Assembly: GCA_005777205.1 (NCBI GenBank)
Contig: SXNB01000038.1
Span: 1 to 13,894 of the forward strand
Length of the DNA: 13,894 nucleotides
Direction: 5' to 3'
DNA from: Burkholderiales bacterium
GTDB lineage: Bacteria; Pseudomonadota; Gammaproteobacteria; Burkholderiales; SG8-39
The notes under the pieces were generated by a model that saw nothing but the letters and a program-made list of their open reading frames with translations, did not search any database and was not told where the DNA came from. The translations under genes were made by a program, and so were the position numbers. Position 1 is the stretch's first letter. The number at the start of each line of letters is the position of its first letter. Positions 6,542 to 13,299 of the stretch are shown piece after piece.

Positions 6542-7302
6542 TCAGCCACGGAGGCGCTCCCAGGCACGTTTTGTGCGCTGCTCGCGTGCCGTGCCCGCCA
6601 CCTTCAGCAGTTTCCGGTCCCGCGCCCACCGCAGCGCCACCGGATCCGCCGCCGATTTCATCCAGAAGGGCTCCGCCTCGCCGATCAAACCGCCGCTGAT
6701 GGCCAGCGCACCGGCGAGCGCGACGTGCGTCTCCGCCTCCGAGGCGGGCATGTCGGCGATCTTCCCCAGCGCGGCGAGCAGCGCGGACAGGCGCTCGATC
6801 CAGTTCTCGGGCCGGGACAAGCGCGGCGCCTCGCGCACCAGGTAGGACAGGATGGCGCCTGGACCTAGATGTCCTCGATTGTGCGGAAGCGCTTCACGTA
6901 TTCGTCGTATCCGTCCCCGCGCAGGACCGCGGATTCGTCCACGCGCACGCCGTCGGCGTCCGAGGCGACGCGCGCGACCTTGAGCGAAGGGCGCTTGCCG
7001 GCGGCGGCGGCATCCCGCGCCGCCACGAGGAATAGCCCGCCCGCCGGCCCAAGGGTGGTCCAGCGCTTGGCCCCGTCCAGGATCAGTCCGCTGGTATTAC
7101 GGCGCAGGGTGGTCTTGATGGCCTTGGGCGAATTGCCGTCTTCTTCAGTGACGCACAGCGCGCAAATGCGGTCCGCCGGCAGGTCGGGTACCAATACGCG
7201 CAGCGCGGCCTGGTAGCCGGAGGCGAAAGCCCAGCCGACGCGGTCGGCGACGGTCTCGCAGGACTTCGCGCCGGCCTGCGAAGTGGGCAACTCCGGCAGC
7301 AT
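6542..7302 (-). pseudogene. Short acyl-CoA dehydrogenase-like gene, interrupted by a frame disruption
   Basis: The first part (7302-6865, 145 residues) begins MLPELPTSQAGAKSCETV and includes CVTEEDGNSPKAIKTTLRR and LDGAKRWTTLGPAG, resembling the middle beta domain of acyl-CoA dehydrogenases, then FRTIEDI and a TAG stop. The next frame (-1) continues as GPGAILSYLVREAPRL and runs to TGA at 6544-6542, supplying the helical tail (ETHVALAGALAISGGLIGEAEPFW). One missing base near 6867 would join both parts into about 253 residues, short for the family (about 380), so the gene may be an unusual compact form. ATG 7302 overlaps the fdhD stop as TGATG, so it belongs to the moaA-fdhD operon. It could be a true pseudogene, a sequencing error or, less likely, programmed frameshifting. 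Substrate and function are unknown. Confidence 0.6.
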
Positions 7303-8198
7303 CAGGCGAGCGCGGTGGCCTGCGGCGCGGTGCGCAGCAGGCGATGCTGGCCCGTGAAGGCGAGGTAGTGCCGACCGCTGGTACGGCCGAGCATGGTCAG
7401 GCCGACCCGGCGCGCGATGTCGTGCCCCATCTGGGTCAGGCCCGAGCGCGACACCAGGAACGGAATGCCCATCTGAGCGCACTTGATCACCATCTCGGAA
7501 GTGAGGCGGCCGGTGGCGTAGAAGATCTTGTCGGAGCCGTCGAGTCCCTCGAGCCACATCTTGCCGGCGATGGCATCGACCGCGGTGGGGCGACCGACGT
7601 CCTCGACGAACATCAGGATTTCCGCGGCCGCAGGCCCGGTGGTGGTGGCCAGCGCGCAACCATGCACCGCGCCCGCCTGCTTGTAGATGGTTTCGTGGCG
7701 GCGCACCTTTTCGACCAGGTCGAATAGCTGCGCGTCGGCCAGGCGCACGTCGTCGCGCAACGCGAGCTTGTCGATCTCGTCCATCAGGTCACCAAACACC
7801 GTGCCCTGGCCGCAGCCAGTGGTGACGGTGCGACGGCGGGTCTTTTTCAGCACATCCTTCACCTTGCCGGAGGTGGTGACCGCGACGGAGTCCGTCTCCC
7901 AGTCCACCTGCACCGCCTTGATGTCGGCGATCGAGCCGATCAGGCGCTGGTTGCGCAGGTAGCCGATCGCGAGCGCTTCGGGAGCGTGGCCCAGCGTCAT
8001 CAGCGTCACCAGCTCGCGCTTGTCCAGGTACAGCGTGAGCGGGTGCTCGCCGGCGATCGAGGTCGGCGCCGCCTCGCCGCGTTCGTTGGTGGCCTCGACT
8101 TCGAACGTCGCGGGTCGCGCGGCGTCGGTCAGGATCGGCCGCTTCGGCGCGGAAGGAGCGCGCTTTGCCCGGGACGCCGGCTTTCGCTTAGCCGCCAA
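7302..8198 (-). CDS. fdhD: FdhD-family sulfurtransferase for formate dehydrogenase
   Basis: FdhD passes sulfur from a cysteine desulfurase to the molybdenum cofactor, which FDH needs for activity. The 298 residues include HPLTLYLDKRELVTLMTLGH, the active loop TVTTGCGQGTVF, AVHGCALAT, FVEDVGRPTAVDAIAG and GIPFLVSRSGLTQMG. In well-studied members the active loop is CxxC; here only the first Cys (129) is kept and the second is Gly132. The familiar GRHNAVD is GRPTAVD. It therefore belongs to a divergent branch. The start is TTG 8198, overlapping the moaA end by 11 bases; no ATG exists in frame until about residue 67, so a non-ATG start is likely. An Arg/Lys/Ala-rich N-terminal tail (1-30) precedes the conserved domain. 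It lies between moaA and the acyl-CoA dehydrogenase-like gene, all on the minus strand. Confidence 0.88.
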   Translation of the reverse strand: MAAKRKPASRAKRAPSAPKRPILTDAARPATFEVEATNERGEAAPTSIAGEHPLTLYLDKRELVTLMTLGHAPEALAIGYLRNQRLIGSIADIKAVQVDWETDSVAVTTSGKVKDVLKKTRRRTVTTGCGQGTVFGDLMDEIDKLALRDDVRLADAQLFDLVEKVRRHETIYKQAGAVHGCALATTTGPAAAEILMFVEDVGRPTAVDAIAGKMWLEGLDGSDKIFYATGRLTSEMVIKCAQMGIPFLVSRSGLTQMGHDIARRVGLTMLGRTSGRHYLAFTGQHRLLRTAPQATALA

Positions 8199-9258
8199 TG
8201 TAGGACATTTCCACTTTTCGCTCGCGTGCCGTCTTAGCGGTGCGGATCTCCGAGTAGCGGTCCTCGCGCGCGCGCCAGACCGCGGCGATCGCGTCGCGCA
8301 GCTGGTCGTCCGAGGCGCCGCCGCGCAGCAGCGACTTCAGGTCGTGGCCTTGTTGAGCGAACAGGCAGGTATAGAGCGAGCCGTCGGTGGACAGCCGCAG
8401 GCGATTGCAGCCGGGGCAGAAGGCCTGCGTGACCGAAGAGATGACGCCGATCTCGCCGCCGCCATCCTGGTAGCGCCAGCGCTCGGCAACTTCGCCGGCG
8501 TAGCTCGCGTCCACCGGCTCGAGCGGGAAGCGCTCGCCGATCCGGCGCACGATCTCGGCCGACGGTATGACATCGTCCATGCGCCAGCCGTTGGTGCTGC
8601 CCACATCCATGAATTCGATGAAGCGCAGGACGTGCCCGGTGCCGCGCCAGTGCGCCGCGGCGTCCAGCATCTGGTGGTCGTTCACGCCGCGCTGCACCAC
8701 CATGTTGATCTTCACCGGCGCGAGGCCCGCGTCGCCGGCGGCGCGGATACCCTCGAGCACCTTCGCCACCGGGAAATCGGCATCGTTCATGGCTCGGAAG
8801 GTGGCTTCGTCCAGCGAATCCAGACTGACGGTGATGCGCTTCAGTCCCGCCGCCTTCAGTTCCCGCGCGTGCTTCACCAGGGTCGAGCCGTTGGTGGTGA
8901 GCGTCAGGTCCGTGCCCAGCGGCGCCAGCATCGCGACCAGCCGGGGAACGCCCTTGCGCAGCAGCGGCTCGCCGCCCGTGAGGCGGATCTTCTTCACGCC
9001 TAAGCCGACGAACACGCCGGCCAGTCGCGCGATCTCCTCGAAGCTGAGGATCGCCGCGTGCGGCAGGAACTGGTAGTCGGCATCGAACACCGCGCGCGGC
9101 ATGCAGTAAGTGCAGCGGAAGGTGCAGCGATCGGTGACCGAGATACGCAAATCGCGCAGCGGGCGCCCGAGCGTGTCGGCCAGTTTTCCGCCGTCATAGC
9201 GCGGCGCCGGGGCGCTGGCGCGGCCGGAATGACGGATCGGAATAACTTTTTCTTTCAT
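8188..9258 (-). CDS. moaA: MoaA, GTP 3',8-cyclase (molybdenum cofactor biosynthesis)
   Basis: MoaA is a radical SAM enzyme that converts GTP to 3',8-cyclo-dihydro-GTP, the first step of molybdopterin synthesis. The 356-residue protein has the radical SAM motif CTFRCTYC (Cys45, 49, 52), the SAM-binding GGEPLL, and the second cluster motif CPGCNRLRLSTDGSLYTC (Cys281, 284, 298). It ends in the conserved Gly-Gly (MSYIGG) that reaches into the active site. ATG 9258 (MKEKVIPIRH) has AAGAAG upstream; open frame to 9381 overlaps the promoter and the divergent gene and is not MoaA-like. It heads the moaA-fdhD-acyl-CoA dehydrogenase-like operon. The 48-base gap to the divergent DUF3305 gene holds its promoter. 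Its job here is to provide cofactor for the adjacent formate dehydrogenase. Confidence 0.96.
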   Translation of the reverse strand: MKEKVIPIRHSGRASAPAPRYDGGKLADTLGRPLRDLRISVTDRCTFRCTYCMPRAVFDADYQFLPHAAILSFEEIARLAGVFVGLGVKKIRLTGGEPLLRKGVPRLVAMLAPLGTDLTLTTNGSTLVKHARELKAAGLKRITVSLDSLDEATFRAMNDADFPVAKVLEGIRAAGDAGLAPVKINMVVQRGVNDHQMLDAAAHWRGTGHVLRFIEFMDVGSTNGWRMDDVIPSAEIVRRIGERFPLEPVDASYAGEVAERWRYQDGGGEIGVISSVTQAFCPGCNRLRLSTDGSLYTCLFAQQGHDLKSLLRGGASDDQLRDAIAAVWRAREDRYSEIRTAKTARERKVEMSYIGG

Positions 9259-9259
9259 A

Positions 9260-9299
9260 TTGCTTCTTGCAGCAAAATCATCATAGCAGAGGGTATAGT
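9260..9299. promoter_or_regulatory. Divergent promoter region between moaA and the FDH operon
   Basis: The 48-base intergenic gap (9259-9306) is AT-richer than its surroundings. On the minus strand, TATGAT (9285-9280) is a five-of-six match to a -10 box, placing the moaA transcript start about 15 bases before its ATG. On the plus strand, TATAGT (9294-9299) is also five of six, but it would start transcription almost at the ATG of the DUF3305 gene, implying a leaderless or very short leader. No good -35 was found for either. TTGCT (9260-9264) and AGCAA (9271-9275) form a small inverted repeat within the moaA leader. Confidence 0.4.
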
Positions 9300-9306
9300 C
9301 GCGCGA

Positions 9307-9786
9307 ATGGAAAAGCCCCGGATAACGCTTGCGGTGATCATGCAGCGCCGCACCACCAGCAACCGCTGGGAAAGCGTGCAATGGGAGCCGTGGTCGGTGA
9401 TTGAGTCAGAAGCGCCGCCGGGTGCGCCGCGCATGCTCGTCGAGGAACCGGGCCTTTCCCAATGGCTGCATCCGGGCTTTCCGCTGGAACTGCACCGCGA
9501 CGAAGCCGAGGGCTACTACCTGAATGTATCCTCTGGTTCGCCTCGCATCTTCGTGCTGTGGCGCATGGAGGAGGATACCGAATCCGGCCTGCCGCTGCAG
9601 GTCACGGCGAGCTACTACGAAGGCGGGCGCTGGCTCGATGGCGGCAACTCCGTGGACAGCGTGTCGATGACGCCAGAAATTTTCGCCTGGGTGGGCGAGT
9701 ACGTCGAGAACAACTACCGCCCGGAGCCGAAGAAGCGCATCAAGCCGCGCTCTTTCCTGCATCCCAAGGACCGCCCGCAGCGATGA
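9307..9786 (+). CDS. DUF3305 family protein, formate dehydrogenase operon
   Basis: This 159-residue protein has no signal peptide or membrane helix and begins MEKPRITLAVIMQRR, continuing with SNRWESVQWEPWSVIE, the kind of opening typical of DUF3305 proteins. The middle carries FPLELHRDEAEGYYLNVSSG and SPRIFVLWRMEE; the C-terminal half has PEIFAWVGEYVENNYRPEPKKR and a basic tail. DUF3305 proteins travel with FDH clusters, and their biochemical role is not established. It is the first gene of the plus-strand operon; its TGA overlaps the next gene's ATG (ATGA), so translation is coupled. I see no clear Shine-Dalgarno sequence at the usual spacing; the TATAGT box right before the ATG leaves the possibility of a leaderless transcript. 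Confidence 0.82.
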   Translation: MEKPRITLAVIMQRRTTSNRWESVQWEPWSVIESEAPPGAPRMLVEEPGLSQWLHPGFPLELHRDEAEGYYLNVSSGSPRIFVLWRMEEDTESGLPLQVTASYYEGGRWLDGGNSVDSVSMTPEIFAWVGEYVENNYRPEPKKRIKPRSFLHPKDRPQR

Positions 9787-10241
9787 GCCAGGCAGACGAG
9801 CCGTTCCTGTCGCGCTGGTCGCGCAAGAAGGTCGAGGCGCGCGAGGAGCCCGCACCCCCGGCCGCGGATGAAGGCAGCAACGCGCCGCTGGCGCCAGCGA
9901 CGAATGCCGAGCCGCCGGCGCCGTTGCAGGCGATCGAGACCCTGACGACCGAATCGGACTTCAAGCCCTTTATGGGTGCCAACGTGGCGCCGGAAACCCG
10001 GCGCGCGGCGCTGAAGAAGCTGTTTGCCGACCCGCACTACAACGTGCACGATCCCTTCGAAGCCTATATGGGCGACTACACCAAGGAAGACCCGATCCCG
10101 CTGGACATGATCAAGCGCCTGAACCACGCGCGCAGCGTCCTGTTCGAGGACAAGCCGCCGGTGGAGCAGGTGGCCGCAGCGGACCCGCAAGCGGAATCGA
10201 AACCGGAACCTCTGGATGGCGCCGCAAAACATGACGCTTAA
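9783..10241 (+). CDS. DUF3306 family protein, formate dehydrogenase operon
   Basis: A 152-residue soluble protein beginning MSQADEPFLSRWSRKKVEAR, the characteristic DUF3306 opening. A Pro/Ala-rich, probably disordered stretch (about 20-55) follows. The conserved core is about 55-125, with TTESDFKPFMGANVAPETRR, AALKKLFADPHYNVHDPFEA and DPIPLDMIKRLNHAR, then a low-complexity acidic tail. There are no cysteines or catalytic motifs that suggest an enzyme, so a scaffold or assembly role is only a guess. It overlaps DUF3305 upstream (ATGA) and the ferredoxin gene downstream by 11 bases; no Shine-Dalgarno sequence is well placed, which fits coupled translation. Confidence 0.82.
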   Translation: MSQADEPFLSRWSRKKVEAREEPAPPAADEGSNAPLAPATNAEPPAPLQAIETLTTESDFKPFMGANVAPETRRAALKKLFADPHYNVHDPFEAYMGDYTKEDPIPLDMIKRLNHARSVLFEDKPPVEQVAAADPQAESKPEPLDGAAKHDA

Positions 10242-12321
10242 GCTCTGCTCTTGCAACGGCACCATTGCGCTCGACGCTAAGGCGTTCGGCGTGCCCTTGC
10301 ACCGCGAGTTGTGCCGCAAGGAAGTCGGCGCTTTCCAGTCCGCGCTCGGCGATTCGGACCTGGTGGTCGCCTGCACCCAGGAAGCGCCGCTGTTCGCCGA
10401 ACTCGCCGAGGGCGCGCAGTCCGCGGCGCGAATTTCCTTCGTCAACATCCGCGAGCTCGCCGGCTGGTCGGCCGAGGGCAAATCGGCTGGGGCCAAGATC
10501 GCGGCGCTGATCGCTGCCGCGTCGCTGCCCGAGCCCGAGCCGGTGGCGCAGGTGGACTACAAGTCCTCGGGGCAGATGCTCATCGTCGGGCCCGCGGGCG
10601 CCGCGCTTGACTGGGCCGAGCGCCTGTGCGAGACGGTCGCGGTCAGCGTGCTAATGACCGAAGGCGGTGGCGGGGAACTCCCACTGGAGCGCCGCTATCC
10701 GGTATGGTCGGGCAAGCCGCTGTCGCTCGCCGGATGGCTGGGCGCGTTCGCGGTCGAATGGCGCCAGGACAACCCCATCGACCTCGACCTGTGCACGGGC
10801 TGCAATGCCTGCGTGGACGCCTGTCCGGAGGGCGCGATCGATTTCACCTACCAGGTGGACATGACGCGCTGCAAATCCCACCGCGCCTGCGTCAAGGCCT
10901 GCGGCGCGGTCGGCGCGATCGATTTCACGCGGCCGGAGGCGCGGCACAAGGAAACCTTCGACCTCGTCCTCGACCTGTCGCGCGTGCCCTTGCTGCGCGT
11001 GCCGGACCTGCCCCAGGGCTACGCCGCGCCGGGCGCCGACCCGCTGGAGCAGGCGCTCGCGGCGCAGAAGCTCGCCGGGCTGGTGGGCGAGTTCTCCAAG
11101 CCGCGCTTCACCCATTACCGCGAGCGCATCTGCGCCCACGGCCGCAACGGCAAGACCGGCTGCACTAAATGCCTTGAGGTCTGCTCCACCGGCGCCATCC
11201 GCGCCGACGGCGACCACGTGCGCGTTGAGCCGCACCTGTGCGCGGGCTGCGGCGGCTGCGCGACGGTCTGCCCGTCGGGCGCGCTGACCCATGTCGTACC
11301 GGGAATGCCGCAGGTTGGGGCGCGCCTGAAGGCGATGCTCTCGACCTATGCGCAGGCGGGCGGGCGCGATGCCTGCGTGGTCGTCCACGATCTGCTGGCG
11401 GGGCGCAGGCTGCTGCATGAGGTCGGCCGGCGCGCGGGCCATGGCGCGCGCGGGAAAGGCAGGAAGGGCGCGGGCAGGGGAATACCAGCGCGCGCGATCC
11501 CGTTCGAAACCTTCCATGCCGCCTCGATTGGAATGGACTTCCTGCTGGGTGCGCTCGCCTACGGCGCGAGCCAGGTCTGCGTGGTCGCCCCGCGGTTGGG
11601 CGAGACGGCCTATGTCGCCGCGCTGCGCAAGCAGATGGAGTACGCGCAGGCCATCGTGTCGGCGCTGGGCTATACGGGCAACCGGTTCTCGGTGATTGAA
11701 GCGGACGACGCGCCTGCCCTGGAGCAGTCGCTTTGGGACCTTGTGCCCGCGCCCGCCGTGAAAGTCGCCGCCACGTTCAACCTCGCGGCCGAGAAGCGCG
11801 GCACCCTGGATTTCGCCTTCGAACACCTAGCGAAGCACGCGCCGGCGCCGAAGGACGTGCTGCCTCTACCCCTCGGTGCGCCCTACGGCTCGCTGGCGGT
11901 CAACAAGGATAGTTGCACGCTGTGCAAGGCGTGCATTGGCGCCTGCCCGGAGTCCGCGTTGCTCGACGCCCAGGAGGCGCCGGCGCTGCGCTTCATCGAG
12001 CGCAACTGCGTGCAATGCGGCCTGTGCGCGGCGACCTGCCCGGAGGACGCCATCCGCCTCGTACCCCGGCTGCTGCTTGGCGCCCAGGCGAAGAAAGCGG
12101 TGACGATCAACGAGGCCGAGCCCTTCAATTGTGTGCGTTGCGGCACGCCGTTCGGCACGCGCAAGATGATCGATAGCATGACCGGGAAGCTGGGCGCGCA
12201 TTCGATGTTCGCCGGCGGGGGCGCCTTGAAGCGGCTGCAGATGTGCGCCGATTGCCGCGTGGTGGACATGATGAACGCCAAGAACGAGCCCTCGATCATG
12301 GATTACCCGAAGAACACCTGA
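10231..12321 (+). CDS. Polyferredoxin-like 4Fe-4S protein of the formate dehydrogenase operon
   Basis: A 696-residue protein with six ferredoxin-type cysteine motifs in three pairs, which fits transferring electrons. Pair 1 near residue 188 is CTGCNACVDACP, followed by a variant CKSHRACVKAC near 214. Pair 2 near 311 has CTKCLEVC, then CAGCGGCATVCP near 336. Pair 3 near 562 has CTLCKACIGACP, then CVQCGLCAATCP near 592. Two CxxC pairs at the C-terminus (CVRC about 633, CADC about 672) may bind zinc. The N-terminus MTLKLCSCNGTIALD is typical of the FDH-cluster family. ATG 10231 is chosen on that basis; ATG 10216, with GGAA eight bases upstream, would add MAPQN. A Gly/Arg/Lys-rich insert lies at about 405-420. 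No signal peptide suggests a cytoplasmic location. Electron partners are unknown. Confidence 0.88.
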   Translation: MTLKLCSCNGTIALDAKAFGVPLHRELCRKEVGAFQSALGDSDLVVACTQEAPLFAELAEGAQSAARISFVNIRELAGWSAEGKSAGAKIAALIAAASLPEPEPVAQVDYKSSGQMLIVGPAGAALDWAERLCETVAVSVLMTEGGGGELPLERRYPVWSGKPLSLAGWLGAFAVEWRQDNPIDLDLCTGCNACVDACPEGAIDFTYQVDMTRCKSHRACVKACGAVGAIDFTRPEARHKETFDLVLDLSRVPLLRVPDLPQGYAAPGADPLEQALAAQKLAGLVGEFSKPRFTHYRERICAHGRNGKTGCTKCLEVCSTGAIRADGDHVRVEPHLCAGCGGCATVCPSGALTHVVPGMPQVGARLKAMLSTYAQAGGRDACVVVHDLLAGRRLLHEVGRRAGHGARGKGRKGAGRGIPARAIPFETFHAASIGMDFLLGALAYGASQVCVVAPRLGETAYVAALRKQMEYAQAIVSALGYTGNRFSVIEADDAPALEQSLWDLVPAPAVKVAATFNLAAEKRGTLDFAFEHLAKHAPAPKDVLPLPLGAPYGSLAVNKDSCTLCKACIGACPESALLDAQEAPALRFIERNCVQCGLCAATCPEDAIRLVPRLLLGAQAKKAVTINEAEPFNCVRCGTPFGTRKMIDSMTGKLGAHSMFAGGGALKRLQMCADCRVVDMMNAKNEPSIMDYPKNT

Positions 12322-12329
12322 GCGCCGCC

Positions 12330-12908
12330 ATGCTGGATGCCGAAGACCAGGCGCGTGCCAATTTCTACGGCCTCATCGCGCGCCTGTACTACCAGGCGCC
12401 AGATGAGCAGCTGCTGGGGGAACTGCTGAATGCGGAGCCGTTCGACGACTCGCCCTCCGAGATCGCCGACGCTTGGCGCGAGATGATGGATGCCTGCCGC
12501 AAGGCGTTCCCGGTTCAGCTGGAGGAGGAGCACACCGAGTTGTTCATCGGCACCGGCAAATCGGAAGTGACCCCGTACCTGTCGCACTACGTGCTCGCGC
12601 ACGCCAACGACACGCCATTGGTGGACGTGAAGCAGCAATTTGAGCGCTGGGGCCTCGCCCGGCGCGAAAGCGCGCACGAGCCAGAGGACCACATCGCTGC
12701 GCTATTCGAAGCGATGCGTTTCGCTATTGCGGTGCAGCAGAGAGACCTTGCAGAACAGAAAGCGTTCTTCCAGCGCTTTATCTATCGCGGCGCGATGGCA
12801 TTCTGCACTGCGGTAAGTGCTTCACCGAAATCGCGTTTTTACCTTCCGGTGGCACGGTTCACCCGCGCGTTTCTTGACATCGAGAACGAGGCTTTTGCGT
12901 TCGACTGA
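12330..12908 (+). CDS. TorD/DmsD-family molybdoenzyme chaperone
   Basis: TorD-family proteins bind the Tat signal of molybdoenzymes and hold them until cofactor is inserted; by position this one should serve the FDH alpha subunit. The 192 residues are almost all helical, with the family motif EEEHTELFIG at 65-74 and the conserved EPEDHIA at about 117-123. Start ATG 12330 gives MLDAEDQARANFYGLIARLY, a good match to family openings; the open frame upstream overlaps the ferredoxin gene and is unlikely. Eight bases separate it from the ferredoxin stop. It is the fourth gene of the plus-strand operon, and the 182-base gap after it suggests a separate transcript or regulatory break before the FDH genes. 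Confidence 0.9.
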   Translation: MLDAEDQARANFYGLIARLYYQAPDEQLLGELLNAEPFDDSPSEIADAWREMMDACRKAFPVQLEEEHTELFIGTGKSEVTPYLSHYVLAHANDTPLVDVKQQFERWGLARRESAHEPEDHIAALFEAMRFAIAVQQRDLAEQKAFFQRFIYRGAMAFCTAVSASPKSRFYLPVARFTRAFLDIENEAFAFD

Positions 12909-13090
12909 TTCGCGAGTCGAGAACCGCTCTCAACATCGCGCGCAAAGTCGAGAAGACATCCCACCTGCTCGGTAACTTTCTCTTGTTGTTCAGGTAATAG
13001 ACGAGTAATTTTGCACAGGTGTTATAGGCTGGACCCCGATTAGGTGCGAGGGCTGAGCAGAAACGCAGACGGCACAAGAGGAGACGACCG
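12901..13090 (+). promoter_or_regulatory. Gap upstream of the FDH structural genes, with hairpin and weak promoter candidate
   Basis: The 182-base gap (12909-13090) is AT-richer than the flanking genes. A 6-bp stem TCGACT (12901-12906) / AGTCGA (12915-12920) sits across the torD stop and lacks a T-run, so termination is doubtful. The 9-base repeat AGTCGAGAA occurs at 12915-12923 and 12946-12954. A possible promoter is TTGTTG (12983-12988), a 17-base spacer, then TAATTT (13006-13011), only three of six matches each. A strong ribosome site AGAGGAG lies about 9 bases before the ATG at 13091. I see no RNA gene or mobile element here. Confidence 0.35.
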
Positions 13091-13288
13091 ATGAACGACA
13101 AAAAAACCAGGCTTTCCCGCAGGAATTTCCTCGTCACGATGGGTGCCAGCGGCGCAGCGGTCGCAGCAGTCGTGGTTGCCACCAAGCCTGCGGTGCCGGA
13201 TGCGGCACAGGCGCAGGACAAGCGCTCAACACAGGGCTACCGTGTCACCGAGCACGTCAACAACTACTACCGCTCGGCGAAAGTCTGA
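13091..13288 (+). CDS. Formate dehydrogenase region Tat-target mini-protein
   Basis: A 65-residue protein that is mostly a twin-arginine signal: the SRRNFLV motif at residues 9-15 is followed by a hydrophobic Ala/Val stretch (17-32) and an AQA-type cleavage region near residue 41, leaving a mature peptide of only about 24 residues (RSTQGYRVTEHVNNYYRSAKV at its end). It matches the small Tat-target family found just before FDH alpha genes (TIGR02811-type, from memory). Its role is unknown; a structural or assembly factor for the exported enzyme is inferred. A strong AGAGGAG precedes the ATG. The FDH alpha ATG follows 12 bases after its stop, so the two are surely cotranscribed. Confidence 0.85.
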   Translation: MNDKKTRLSRRNFLVTMGASGAAVAAVVVATKPAVPDAAQAQDKRSTQGYRVTEHVNNYYRSAKV

Positions 13289-13299
13289 GGAGGCGCGCC

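Noticed and set aside
6865..6867. TAG in the acyl-CoA dehydrogenase-like gene read as pyrrolysine
   Set aside because: The frame after TAG quickly turns non-homologous; only the shifted frame continues the protein, so a base loss fits better.
10651..11826. Minus-strand open frame of 391 residues opposite the polyferredoxin gene
   Set aside because: High-GC shadow with no family resemblance; the plus strand has six cluster motifs.
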